From: Antarcticibacterium flavum
Lineage (GTDB): Bacteria > Bacteroidota > Bacteroidia > Flavobacteriales > Flavobacteriaceae
Direction of reading: 5' to 3'
Assembly: GCF_006159205.1 (NCBI RefSeq)
Contig: NZ_CP040812.1
Coordinates: 1,736,001 to 1,800,000 of the forward strand
Length of the DNA: 64,000 nt
The translations under genes and the position numbers were made by a program. The notes under the pieces were generated by a model. The model saw only the letters and a list, made by a program, of their open reading frames with translations. It did not search any database and was not told the origin of the DNA. Shown one piece after another: positions 1 through 7,988 of this stretch (position 1 is the first letter of the stretch; each line of letters opens with the position of its first letter).

Positions 1-895
1 CTGCTTTCAACTCAGCCTTGAGTTCCTCATCAAGCATATCACTCTTCGAGATAGCGATCAATCGGTCTTTATCCAGCATTTCAGGATTATAACGTCGCAG
101 CTCATCAAGGAGTATTTCGTACTGCTTAACAATATCCCTGGCGTCTGCAGGGATAAGGAATAGTAATGTAGAATTCCGCTCAATATGCCTTAGAAATCTA
201 TGTCCAATACCTTTTCCCTCTGCCGCACCTTCAATAATACCGGGGATATCTGCCACAACAAAGGTTTGGTAATCCCTGTACTCCACAATACCCAGGTTGG
301 GTTTAAGGGTGGTAAATTCGTAATCGGCTATCTTGGGTTTTGCTGCCGTAATAACAGAAAGTAAGGTAGATTTACCGGCATTTGGAAAGCCTACGAGGCC
401 AACATCGGCAAGGATCTTAAGCTCCAGTGTAATATCCTTCTCCTCCCCTTCCAGCCCGGGTTGGGCATATCGCGGGGTTTGGTTTTTTGAGGATTTGAAA
501 TGGCTGTTACCAAGACCACCTTTACCACCTTCGGCCACGATGATCTCCTGCCCGTCTTCTGTTATTTCATGCAGTATTTCCTGGGTTTCGGTATCTCTTA
601 ACACAGTGCCCAGCGGAACTTCAATATACTGGTCTTGCCCATCTGCCCCCGTGCTGGTCTGTTTTCCACCACTTGACCCATGTTCAGCCCTTATGTGGCG
701 TTTGAATTTAAGATGAAACAGGGTCCAAAGATTTTTATTCCCCTTTAATACTACATGACCTCCACGGCCTCCATCTCCACCATCTGGGCCACCTTTGGCC
801 ACATATTTTTCACGTCTAAGGTGAGCAGATCCCTGTCCCCCTTTACCGGAAGCTACATGTATTTTTACGTAATCAACAAAATTCCCTTCAGTCAT
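1..895 (-). CDS. obg: GTPase Obg/CgtA (C-terminal part outside window)
   Basis: Ribosome-associated GTPase that takes part in 50S maturation and stress control. About 298 residues are readable from an ATG at 893-895; the gene runs off the left edge. The glycine-rich Obg fold covers roughly residues 1-157 ([12 protein letters not shown] near 35-46, a family hallmark). The G domain follows with P-loop GFPNAGKST at 169-177, the switch motif DIPG, and a run matching the G4 region (ISKSD) near the visible end. It is last in a leftward set hpt-adk-obg, 42 bp after adk, so co-transcription is likely. The assignment is firm from motifs; only the C-terminus cannot be inspected. Confidence 0.97.
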   Translation of the reverse strand, partial: MTEGNFVDYVKIHVASGKGGQGSAHLRREKYVAKGGPDGGDGGRGGHVVLKGNKNLWTLFHLKFKRHIRAEHGSSGGKQTSTGADGQDQYIEVPLGTVLRDTETQEILHEITEDGQEIIVAEGGKGGLGNSHFKSSKNQTPRYAQPGLEGEEKDITLELKILADVGLVGFPNAGKSTLLSVITAAKPKIADYEFTTLKPNLGIVEYRDYQTFVVADIPGIIEGAAEGKGIGHRFLRHIERNSTLLFLIPADARDIVKQYEILLDELRRYNPEMLDKDRLIAISKSDMLDEELKAELKA

Positions 896-937
896 CTTTC
901 TTTTTTTAAGGCTTCACCTATTTAGAGACACCTCTTT

Positions 938-1516
938 TTATTGCTGTAAAGAGTCAATTACAGCACTTATTCTTGCGGTGATCTCCTCAATAGATCCTAC
1001 CCCGTCAACTCCAAAATATTTATTTTTTTTCAGGTAATATTCCTTAAGGATCGCTGTTTCCTCATAGTATACTTTGATCCTGTTGCTTATTATAGCTTCA
1101 TCTGCATCATCTGTCCTGCCAGATGTTTTACCCCTTTCCAGCAATCTGTCTATCAAAATTCTGTCCTCGACCTCCAATGCTATCATAGCAGAAACTTCTG
1201 TCCCTTTCTTTTCCAGCAGGATAGCTAGAGCATCTGCCTGGGCTTCTGTCCTGGGGAAACCATCGAAAATAAAACCTTTGGCATTTGGATTTTTGTCCAC
1301 TTCTGCCTCCAGCATATTAATGGTTACCTCATCCGGGACCAGTTGTCCCTTATCCATATATGACTTGGCATTCATACCAAGATCTGTTTCATTTTTAATA
1401 TTGTATCTAAAGACATCTCCTGTTGAGATATGAACGAGGTCATATTTATCCTTTAGAACATTTGCCTGGGTTCCCTTACCGGCTCCCGGAGGTCCAAACA
1501 GCACCAAATTTGTCAT
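938..1516 (-). CDS. adk: adenylate kinase
   Basis: Catalyses ATP + AMP = 2 ADP in the cytoplasm. The 192-residue protein starts MTNLVLFGPPGAGKGTQ, with the P-loop at residues 8-16, the AMP-binding GFPRT motif (FDGFPRTEAQ) and the LID arginine region (ERGKTSGRTDD). It is of the short-LID type: there is no zinc-binding cysteine set and the length is below the roughly 215 residues of long forms. The start is the ATG three bases past the hpt stop, so the two genes are almost certainly translated from one mRNA. The neighbours hpt and obg fit a purine/GTP housekeeping operon. Confidence 0.97.
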   Translation of the reverse strand: MTNLVLFGPPGAGKGTQANVLKDKYDLVHISTGDVFRYNIKNETDLGMNAKSYMDKGQLVPDEVTINMLEAEVDKNPNAKGFIFDGFPRTEAQADALAILLEKKGTEVSAMIALEVEDRILIDRLLERGKTSGRTDDADEAIISNRIKVYYEETAILKEYYLKKNKYFGVDGVGSIEEITARISAVIDSLQQ

Positions 1517-1519
1517 GGT

Positions 1520-2050
1520 TTATTTTTTAAGTTTATATACCTGGGTAAGATTACGGCCCAATCCATCATAGTCCAGGCCATATCCAACAATAAAATAATT
1601 CGGGATCTCTATTCCTATATAGTCAATTGACAGTTCCTTTTTATAAGCTTCCGGCTTATAGAAAAGGGTCGCGATCCTGTAACCGGAAACTTTCTTTTCC
1701 CTTAGGATCCTGTCGATCTCAACAAGTGTGTTCCCCGTGTCAATTATATCTTCTATTACAATCACTTCCCTGCCTTCCAGCTCCTGGGTAAGGCCCAGCA
1801 AAGTTTGCACCTTTCCGGTAGTAGTTGTTCCTTCATAAGAACCCAGTTTCACAAAACTCACCTCACAAGCCCCCGGAAATCTTTTTATAATTTCTGAAGC
1901 AACTAAAAATGCACCGTTTAGGATTCCCAGGAAAATTGGTGTTTTCTCCTCATAATCCCTGTTTATTTGTACAGATAGTTCCTCAATAGCTGTAGTTATG
2001 GTTTCTTCTGAAATATAAGGGACGAATTCTAAATCGTGTAACTGGATCAA
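1520..2050 (-). CDS. hpt: hypoxanthine phosphoribosyltransferase
   Basis: Purine salvage enzyme that converts hypoxanthine (and often guanine) with PRPP to IMP/GMP. The 176 residues match the usual length of bacterial HPRT. The PRPP-binding signature VIVIEDIIDTGNT is at about residues 97-108, and the flexible-loop region SYEGTTTTGK at 71-80. It is the first gene of the leftward hpt-adk-obg set and is divergent from purK, the biosynthetic counterpart; about 130 bp separate the two starts and must hold both promoters. Guanine versus hypoxanthine preference cannot be read from the sequence. Confidence 0.95.
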   Translation of the reverse strand: MIQLHDLEFVPYISEETITTAIEELSVQINRDYEEKTPIFLGILNGAFLVASEIIKRFPGACEVSFVKLGSYEGTTTTGKVQTLLGLTQELEGREVIVIEDIIDTGNTLVEIDRILREKKVSGYRIATLFYKPEAYKKELSIDYIGIEIPNYFIVGYGLDYDGLGRNLTQVYKLKK

Positions 2051-2155
2051 AGCAGATTATTTTAAAGGATCAAAGATAAGGATTCTAAACAATTCAAGCA
2101 GGTAAGTATTTAACCGATTTATAGAGGAATACTTCGACAATCCATCTTAAAAAAT

Positions 2156-2163
2156 TATTTTTG
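2156..2163 (+). promoter_or_regulatory. putative -7 promoter element for purKE
   Basis: TATTTTTG matches the Bacteroidota -7 consensus TAnnTTTG. No clear TTG is seen at the expected -33 distance, so support is partial. It overlaps an upstream in-frame TTG codon at 2161, which argues for the downstream ATG at 2182 as the real purK start. Confidence 0.45.
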
Positions 2164-2181
2164 CTGAAACTCGATATTCGT

Positions 2182-3339
2182 ATGGTTCATTACTTTTCAT
2201 CCAATTTTAAATTAGGCATTCTCGGTGGAGGCCAGCTTGGTAAAATGTTACTTTATGAAACCCGTAAATTTGACATCTCCACGGTTGTTCTGGATCCGAG
2301 CCCACAAGCTCCTGCAAAACTGGCAGCAAATACCTTTCGCGAAGGAGATTTAATGGATTATAATACTGTATTGGCTTTGGGAAGGGAGGTAGACCTGCTT
2401 ACCTTTGAAATTGAAGCTGTGAACGTGGAAGCCCTTAAGCAACTTGAAAAAGAAGGAAAAAAAGTTTATCCATCCTACCAAACCCTGGAAAAGATCCAGG
2501 ACAAAGCCGTACAAAAACAATTTTTTGAAGATCACGGTATCCCAACCTCGCCATTCAAAATATTTTCCACAAAAAAAGAATTTGAAGCAGCTGTTGAAAA
2601 GGGTGATATAAGCTTACCCATAGTTTGGAAGAGTGCAACCGGTGGCTATGACGGCAGGGGGGTAAGTATTCTCAAATCCCAAGATCAATTAAAAGAATTA
2701 CCAGAGGGAAAATGTATTGCAGAAAACCTCGTACCTTTTAAAAATGAATTGGCGGTTATCGTTGCCAGGTCTCCAAAAGGTGAAGTTAAATCCTACCCGG
2801 TAGTTGAAATGGAATTCCATCCTACAGCAAACCAGGTAGAATATGTACTTTGTCCAGCCAGAATTGATGATGAAGTTGCTGCCAAGGCCCGGAAATTAGC
2901 AGAAAAAGTCTCACAAGCCTTTGAACATGTAGGACTGCTGGCAGTCGAGATGTTCCAAACAAAGGACGATGAGATCCTTATAAATGAAGTTGCCCCCCGT
3001 CCACACAACAGCGGACATTATAGCATTGAAGCAAGTTATACCAACCAGTTTGAACAGCATTTACGTGCTATCCTGGACTTGCCACTTGGGGAGACCAAAA
3101 GCAAAACCGGAGCTATCATGGTAAACCTGGCCGGTGAAGAAGGACATACAGGCCCCGTTACTTATAAGAACATTGAAGAAATAATGAAATTGCCCGGAGT
3201 GACCCCGCATGTTTATGGAAAAAAAGAAACCCGTCCATTCAGAAAAATGGGCCATGTTACTATTATCCACGAGGACCTGGCAAAAGCAAGGGAAATTGCA
3301 GGCAGGGTAAAGGAAAGTATAAAAGTTATAAGTGAATAA
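2182..3339 (+). CDS. purK: 5-(carboxyamino)imidazole ribonucleotide synthase
   Basis: ATP-grasp enzyme that carboxylates AIR to N5-CAIR in de novo purine synthesis. From the chosen ATG the protein is 385 residues and opens MVHYFSSNFKLGILGGGQLGKML, with the nucleotide-binding GGGQLG motif characteristic of PurK. The mid-protein ATP-grasp core includes WKSATGGYDGRG, and the metal/phosphate region NEVAPRPHNSGHY is typical of the family. An in-frame TTG lies 21 bp upstream, but it sits inside the presumed promoter, so ATG 2182 is preferred. purE follows 40 bp downstream and carries out the next step, so this is a two-gene operon. Confidence 0.96.
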   Translation: MVHYFSSNFKLGILGGGQLGKMLLYETRKFDISTVVLDPSPQAPAKLAANTFREGDLMDYNTVLALGREVDLLTFEIEAVNVEALKQLEKEGKKVYPSYQTLEKIQDKAVQKQFFEDHGIPTSPFKIFSTKKEFEAAVEKGDISLPIVWKSATGGYDGRGVSILKSQDQLKELPEGKCIAENLVPFKNELAVIVARSPKGEVKSYPVVEMEFHPTANQVEYVLCPARIDDEVAAKARKLAEKVSQAFEHVGLLAVEMFQTKDDEILINEVAPRPHNSGHYSIEASYTNQFEQHLRAILDLPLGETKSKTGAIMVNLAGEEGHTGPVTYKNIEEIMKLPGVTPHVYGKKETRPFRKMGHVTIIHEDLAKAREIAGRVKESIKVISE

Positions 3340-3379
3340 ACAGCATCAAGGATAAAGCGGACGTATAAAATATTAAAAA

Positions 3380-3868
3380 ATGAGTAAAGTAGCAGTAATC
3401 ATGGGAAGCACAAGTGATCTTCCCGTCATGCAGGAAGCCATTGATATCCTGAAAGGATTTGATATAGAAGTTGAAGTAGATATTGTCTCTGCACACCGCA
3501 CCCCTGAAAAACTTTTTGAATTTGGCAAAAATGCACATACCCGGGGCATAAATGTCATAGTTGCCGGAGCAGGCGGGGCAGCCCACCTGCCGGGCATGGT
3601 AGCCTCCCTTTCTCCCCTGCCGGTGATTGGCGTACCTGTTAAATCAAGCAACTCAATAGATGGCTGGGATTCTGTTCTTTCAATTCTCCAAATGCCGGGT
3701 GGGGTCCCTGTTGCCACAGTTGCCTTAAATGGCGCCAAAAATGCAGGAATTCTCGCCGCTCAAATTATTGCGGCTACAGATAAGTGTATGCTTGATAAGA
3801 TCCTGGCCTATAAAGAAGGCCTTAAAATGAAAGTGATAGAAGGAGCTAAAAGTCTGGAGAATTCCTAA
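3380..3868 (+). CDS. purE: N5-carboxyaminoimidazole ribonucleotide mutase
   Basis: Class I PurE, which converts N5-CAIR to CAIR, the step directly after PurK. It is 162 residues, normal for the family. Visible signatures: MGSTSDLPVM from residue 8 (substrate phosphate binding), SAHRTPEKL from 37 including the conserved His39, and the AGAGGAAHLPGM loop at 62-73. The adjacent purK supports a class I enzyme rather than the CO2-using class II. A hairpin follows 16 bp after the stop. Confidence 0.96.
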   Translation: MSKVAVIMGSTSDLPVMQEAIDILKGFDIEVEVDIVSAHRTPEKLFEFGKNAHTRGINVIVAGAGGAAHLPGMVASLSPLPVIGVPVKSSNSIDGWDSVLSILQMPGGVPVATVALNGAKNAGILAAQIIAATDKCMLDKILAYKEGLKMKVIEGAKSLENS

Positions 3869-3884
3869 ATTTAGAATAAAAAAA

Positions 3885-3902
3885 GGCCACGCAAGCGTGG
3901 CC
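3885..3902. terminator. hairpin downstream of purE
   Basis: GGCCACGC-AA-GCGTGGCC is a perfect 8-bp stem. Its left side is preceded by seven A, so it reads as a canonical intrinsic terminator on the minus strand; on the plus strand the T-run (TACTTTTT) comes about ten bases late. It most likely ends the purKE transcript. The 3903-4112 interval that follows is AT-rich and shows no gene. Confidence 0.6.
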
Positions 3903-4112
3903 GGGAGTAGTACTTTTTGCCAGAATTATAATTTATTAACCATTCTAAATATATTAATCTAAACCAATAGTAACTACTTATCGTTAACTTTTTGTTATCA
4001 TAATTAATGCCGAAATATACATTAAAAATTGGAAATAAAGGTCAAAGTCAAGTAAAAAACGTCTAACTGCACACCTTTTCCTACAAAATCTAAAAATTTT
4101 CAAAATAAATTT

Positions 4113-6146
4113 ATGAATCCACTTTTGCAAGATTTCAAATATGCCCCCTTCTCAAAAATCAAAAATGAACATTTTAAGCCGGCCATACTGGAGTCTGTAA
4201 AATTGGCAAAAGCTGAAATTGAGGCTATTGCCAACTCCAACGAGGAACCCACATTTGAGAATACGATCGTAGCCCTGGATTTTTCAGGAAGGCAACTCGA
4301 TTTGGTAACGAGTATTTTTTTCAACCTCAACTCTGCCGAAACGAATGACGAAATTCAAAAAATAGCCCAGGAAATTTCCCCGGTGTTATCAGAATTCAGG
4401 AACGACGTAATCCTCAACAGGGAGTTGTTCCTTCGGGTTAAAAGAGTTTTTAAGAACAGGAACAACCTGGAACTTACCCGGGAGCAACAAACCCTTCTGG
4501 AAAAGAAATACAAATCCTTTGCCCGCAACGGCGCCAACCTTCCGCAGGAAAAACAGCAGGAATTAAGGGAAATTGACAAGCAGTTATCTACCTTAAGCTT
4601 AAAGTTTGGTGAAAATGTCCTGGCTGAAACTAATAGGTTTGAGCTGCATATAACAGCCACCGAAGACCTAACAGGTTTACCACAGGCAGTTATCGATGAA
4701 GCACGGGAAGTTGCTTCTTTTAAACAAAAAGAAGGCTGGATCTTCACCATGGAATATCCAAGTTATCTTCCATTTATGAAATATGCAGCAAACCGGGAGC
4801 TAAGGAAAAAAATGGCCTTGGCTTTTGGTTCAAAAGGATTTCACAATGATGAGCTTGATAACCGGGAAAATGTTCTTAAGATTTCTTCCCTGCGTCATAA
4901 AAGGGCTAACCTGCTGGGTTATTCCACACACGCTGCCTTTGTACTGGAGGAACGTATGGCAGAGAGTCCCGAGAAGGTAGAGGCTTTTCTGGCCGATCTC
5001 CTGGAGAAGGCAAAACCTGCTGCAAGGAAAGAATTTGAAGAATTGCAAGAATTTGCCCGGGAACTGGACGGGATTGATCAGTTGGAAAAATGGGATGCTG
5101 CCTATTATGCTGAAAAACTAAAGCAAAAACTTTTTGATCTTGATGATGAAAAACTAAAACCTTACTTTCCACTGGAGCAGGTTATAGACGGGGTTCTTAA
5201 AATTTCAAAAAAATTATATGATCTTGAATTTTCCAGGGTAGATACTATAGATGTTTATCACCCAGATGTTACCACTTATAAGGTTACCAACGGTGAAGGC
5301 AGAGATATAGCATTATTCTATGCCGATTTCCATCCACGACCCGGGAAGCGGGATGGTGCCTGGATGACCGTTTACCGCCCACAGCAGGTTAGGAATGGGG
5401 AAAATGAAAGACCCCACATCTCGATTGTTTGCAACTTTACCAAGCCTTCAAAGAATACCCCGGCCCTTCTCACCTTCAATGAAGTGACAACCTTATTTCA
5501 TGAATTTGGGCACGCCCTGCATGGGATGCTGGCCAATACTACTTACCCCGGACTTTCCGGCACCAGTGTATATTGGGATTTTGTAGAACTCCCAAGTCAG
5601 GTGTTGGAGAACTGGTGTTATGAGCAGGAGGCTCTGGAGCTTTTTGCCAAGCATTATGAAACAGGTGACGTAATTCCCGGGGACCTTATTCAAAAAATAA
5701 AGGATGCCTCCAATTTCCAGGAAGGTATGGCTACCGTGAGACAAATTAGTTTTGGACTCCTGGATATGAGCTGGCACGCGATTGATCCTGAAGAAATAAA
5801 AGATGTAAAATCACACGAAGATGAGGCTTTTGAGCCAACAAGGCTGTTCCCCGATGTAAAGGAGAATTGCATGAGTACTTCTTTCTCCCATATTTTCCAG
5901 GGTGGATATTCTGCGGGATATTATTCCTATAAATGGGCAGAGGTATTGGATGCAGATGCTTTCGAATATTTCAAACAGGAAGGGATCTTTAGCCGGGAAG
6001 TCGCTCAAAAATTTAAAGACAATATCCTTTCCCGTGGAGGGACAGAGCATCCAATGGAACTCTATAAAAAATTTAGAGGCAAAGAGCCCCAGCCCGATGC
6101 TCTGTTAAGAAGAGCGGGATTGATAGAGGAAACCCCTGAATTTTAA
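4113..6146 (+). CDS. M3 family zinc metallopeptidase (oligopeptidase A / Dcp type)
   Basis: Zinc peptidase of 677 residues, the usual size of M3 oligopeptidases such as PrlC and dipeptidyl carboxypeptidase Dcp. The HEXXH zinc motif is FHEFGHALHGM with His463 and His467. Downstream conserved M3 segments (SGTSVYWDFVELPSQVLENW and the C-terminal FSHIFQGGYSAGYYSYKWAEVLDADAF) are intact. No signal peptide is seen, so a cytoplasmic role in degrading short peptides is inferred. PrlC versus Dcp specificity cannot be decided here. It stands alone between purE and a sigma-factor gene, in the same orientation. Confidence 0.92.
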   Translation: MNPLLQDFKYAPFSKIKNEHFKPAILESVKLAKAEIEAIANSNEEPTFENTIVALDFSGRQLDLVTSIFFNLNSAETNDEIQKIAQEISPVLSEFRNDVILNRELFLRVKRVFKNRNNLELTREQQTLLEKKYKSFARNGANLPQEKQQELREIDKQLSTLSLKFGENVLAETNRFELHITATEDLTGLPQAVIDEAREVASFKQKEGWIFTMEYPSYLPFMKYAANRELRKKMALAFGSKGFHNDELDNRENVLKISSLRHKRANLLGYSTHAAFVLEERMAESPEKVEAFLADLLEKAKPAARKEFEELQEFARELDGIDQLEKWDAAYYAEKLKQKLFDLDDEKLKPYFPLEQVIDGVLKISKKLYDLEFSRVDTIDVYHPDVTTYKVTNGEGRDIALFYADFHPRPGKRDGAWMTVYRPQQVRNGENERPHISIVCNFTKPSKNTPALLTFNEVTTLFHEFGHALHGMLANTTYPGLSGTSVYWDFVELPSQVLENWCYEQEALELFAKHYETGDVIPGDLIQKIKDASNFQEGMATVRQISFGLLDMSWHAIDPEEIKDVKSHEDEAFEPTRLFPDVKENCMSTSFSHIFQGGYSAGYYSYKWAEVLDADAFEYFKQEGIFSREVAQKFKDNILSRGGTEHPMELYKKFRGKEPQPDALLRRAGLIEETPEF

Positions 6147-6232
6147 AAAGCCGGTGCATTATTATAAAAGAAGGCATAAAAGAAGATATTTTGTGCCTTC
6201 TTTTCTTATTTTTGGATATATTCCATAGACAA

Positions 6233-6784
6233 ATGGCAACAAACCTTATTGACCCCACCAAGTGGGTGGATAAATATTCAGATTACCTGTTCAATTACAC
6301 TATTGTAAGGGTGAATGACAGGGAACTGGCAAATGACCTCATCTCAGAGACATTTCTTGCCGGGCTCAAATCTATGAAAAATTTTAAAGGAGAAGCGACA
6401 GAACGTACCTGGTTAATTTCCATTTTGAAACGTAAGATCATAGATCATTACAGAAGAATAAATTCCAATAAGGGTAAAGCTGAAGTAAGGATCAATTACA
6501 GCGATGAATCCAATGAAGGAGACTGGCTGGAAGAACAGGCGCCAGACAGGTTTGATATGACTGCTGAAGATATAATGGAAAACGAGGAACTTGGAACTGC
6601 TATCCTGGATTGTATGAATACGTTGAATGAAAAACAGGCAAAGATCTTCAAAATGAAAACGATTGAAGGTTTTGATACCGAAGCCATATGTAATGAGTTT
6701 AATATCACTCCGTCTAACCTGTGGGTGATCATTCACAGGGCACGGGTATCGCTTGCTGAATGTTTAGAAAAAAACTGGTTTTAA
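6233..6784 (+). CDS. sigma-70 family (ECF-like) RNA polymerase sigma factor
   Basis: 183-residue two-domain sigma factor. The region 2-like helix set (ANDLISETFLAGLKSMKNF... WLISILKRKIIDHYRR) is within residues 30-75. The C-terminal region 4 helix-turn-helix (LNEKQAKIFKMKTIEGFDTEAICNEF... LWVIIHRARVSL) recognises the -35. An upstream in-frame TTG at 6191 would add 14 residues, but ATG 6233 gives the natural N-terminus. The small gene starting 3 bp after the stop carries a zinc anti-sigma motif, so the pair probably forms a sigma/anti-sigma module. The inducing signal and regulon are unknown. Confidence 0.9.
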   Translation: MATNLIDPTKWVDKYSDYLFNYTIVRVNDRELANDLISETFLAGLKSMKNFKGEATERTWLISILKRKIIDHYRRINSNKGKAEVRINYSDESNEGDWLEEQAPDRFDMTAEDIMENEELGTAILDCMNTLNEKQAKIFKMKTIEGFDTEAICNEFNITPSNLWVIIHRARVSLAECLEKNWF

Positions 6785-6786
6785 AA

Positions 6787-7050
6787 ATGAGTATATTTAA
6801 ATCGTTATTTGTAGATTGTTCAGAAGCTGCACATTGCTGTGACAAAGTACAATATGAAGAGGCTTCCTTCTTTGAGAAGTTAAAGATCCACCTGCATCTT
6901 ATCATTTGCAAACCGTGCAAGAAATACTCCAACAATAATATCAAACTCACCTCTCTTATCAAGAAGGCCGACCTTAAAACCTGTACCGAGGAAGAAAAGA
7001 AAGCCTGGAAAGAAAAGATCGAAAAGGAGATCTCTAAAAAAGAATCTTAG
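6787..7050 (+). CDS. small soluble zinc-type anti-sigma factor candidate
   Basis: 87-residue protein starting two bases after the sigma-factor stop. It has no membrane segment. Around residues 37-46 it carries HLIICKPC, an H-x3-C-x2-C arrangement typical of the ZAS (zinc anti-sigma) fold, with an upstream HCCDK cluster near the start that could supply more ligands. The C-terminus is lysine/glutamate-rich. Family knowledge says ZAS proteins bind the adjacent ECF sigma factor; that this one does is inference from motif and operon. Its 3' end overlaps the convergent membrane gene by 17 bp. Confidence 0.7.
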   Translation: MSIFKSLFVDCSEAAHCCDKVQYEEASFFEKLKIHLHLIICKPCKKYSNNNIKLTSLIKKADLKTCTEEEKKAWKEKIEKEISKKES

Positions 7051-7858
7051 CAAAAAACAAGCTAAGAAACCATCCAATAGGCACAGCTTCTACCCAAAAA
7101 GAGGCGTAATATTTAGATTGGCGAATCACAGCATTTTTTAGCGAGAAGAACGTTAAGATAGTCAATAAAAATAAAGCTGTAACAGAGGCCAAATCTGTTG
7201 ACTGCTTTAAAAATTCCAATATAAAAAATAATAGGATCAAGAGGTAACCCACCTGTCGTGTGCGCCGCACCCCCAGGATTTGAGGGATTGTCCCCAATTG
7301 CGCCATATCATACTTGAGATCCCGTATTTCAAAAGGCAGGACAAGGGCGATCACTATGAGAAAGCGCTGCAAAAAGCTAATTAGCACATCCCATTGAAAA
7401 ATTCCCATTTCAGTATTGAGGGGCATTAAAACAGTCACCCCGGAGACTACAAAGGCGATAACATAGATTTTCACACCTGGCAGCGCCCTTAGATTCCTGT
7501 TTTCATTAAAAACAGGCAGGGCATAGAGCAATGTAAATAACCCCATGACCGCCGCCAATATCAGTACATTAATCGGTAGGAAAAATGCGGAAATGATCAA
7601 ACCAACAAATATAAAAAGGGAAAAGACCTGTATCATTCTTATATCACCGGCAAGGCTAAAGTGATGCAGCCTGGCAATACCCGCATATTTTATAAAGTTA
7701 TAACCGGTAACCGAGGCAAAAAAAATAAAGAGAAGCAGGGGTAGATCAAATGGAATTCTAAAATTTAAACATGTCACTGCCGCCAATGCTACAATGGCTA
7801 AAGAAAGATGAATACTACTGTTTATATAAAAGTCCAGTGACTTTTTCCAAAGGCTCAT
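7034..7858 (-). CDS. UbiA-like polytopic membrane protein
   Basis: 274 residues, strongly hydrophobic throughout, with about seven to nine predicted membrane helices. The segment FEIRDLKYDMAQLGTIPQILGVRRTRQVGY resembles the second aspartate-rich region of UbiA prenyltransferases. The expected first motif (NDxxDxxxD) is replaced by YNFIKYAGIARLHH, so standard magnesium-diphosphate binding looks impaired. It could be a divergent prenyltransferase or a non-catalytic relative. It is convergent with the anti-sigma candidate and overlaps its end; gcvP is divergent on the other side. Confidence 0.6.
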   Translation of the reverse strand: MSLWKKSLDFYINSSIHLSLAIVALAAVTCLNFRIPFDLPLLLFIFFASVTGYNFIKYAGIARLHHFSLAGDIRMIQVFSLFIFVGLIISAFFLPINVLILAAVMGLFTLLYALPVFNENRNLRALPGVKIYVIAFVVSGVTVLMPLNTEMGIFQWDVLISFLQRFLIVIALVLPFEIRDLKYDMAQLGTIPQILGVRRTRQVGYLLILLFFILEFLKQSTDLASVTALFLLTILTFFSLKNAVIRQSKYYASFWVEAVPIGWFLSLFFAKILF

Positions 7859-7936
7859 AAAAATGGAATCCGGTCTAAATAGAAAGTACTTGAAAAGGCT
7901 CGAAATCTTAACATCCCTAAGTTCTTAAATTGTAAA

Positions 7937-7961
7937 AAATTACGTTTAAAATACGTAATTT
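7937..7961. promoter_or_regulatory. operator-like dyad at the gcvP promoter
   Basis: AAATTACGT-N7-ACGTAATTT, 9-bp perfect arms. The right arm overlaps a degenerate -7 element TAATTTCG (7956-7963), 28 bp before the gcvP ATG. A dyad overlapping a promoter is the usual geometry of a repressor or autoregulator site; the binding protein is unknown. Confidence 0.5.
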
Positions 7962-7988
7962 CGCAGGACAAAACACAACTTTATTTTA

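Noticed and set aside
2161..2181. Upstream TTG start for purK
   Set aside because: It overlaps the probable -7 element; ATG 2182 gives the usual PurK N-terminus.
7859..7988. Glycine riboswitch upstream of gcvP
   Set aside because: The 130-bp interval is too short and AT-rich, with no aptamer-like helices; only the 9-bp dyad is visible.
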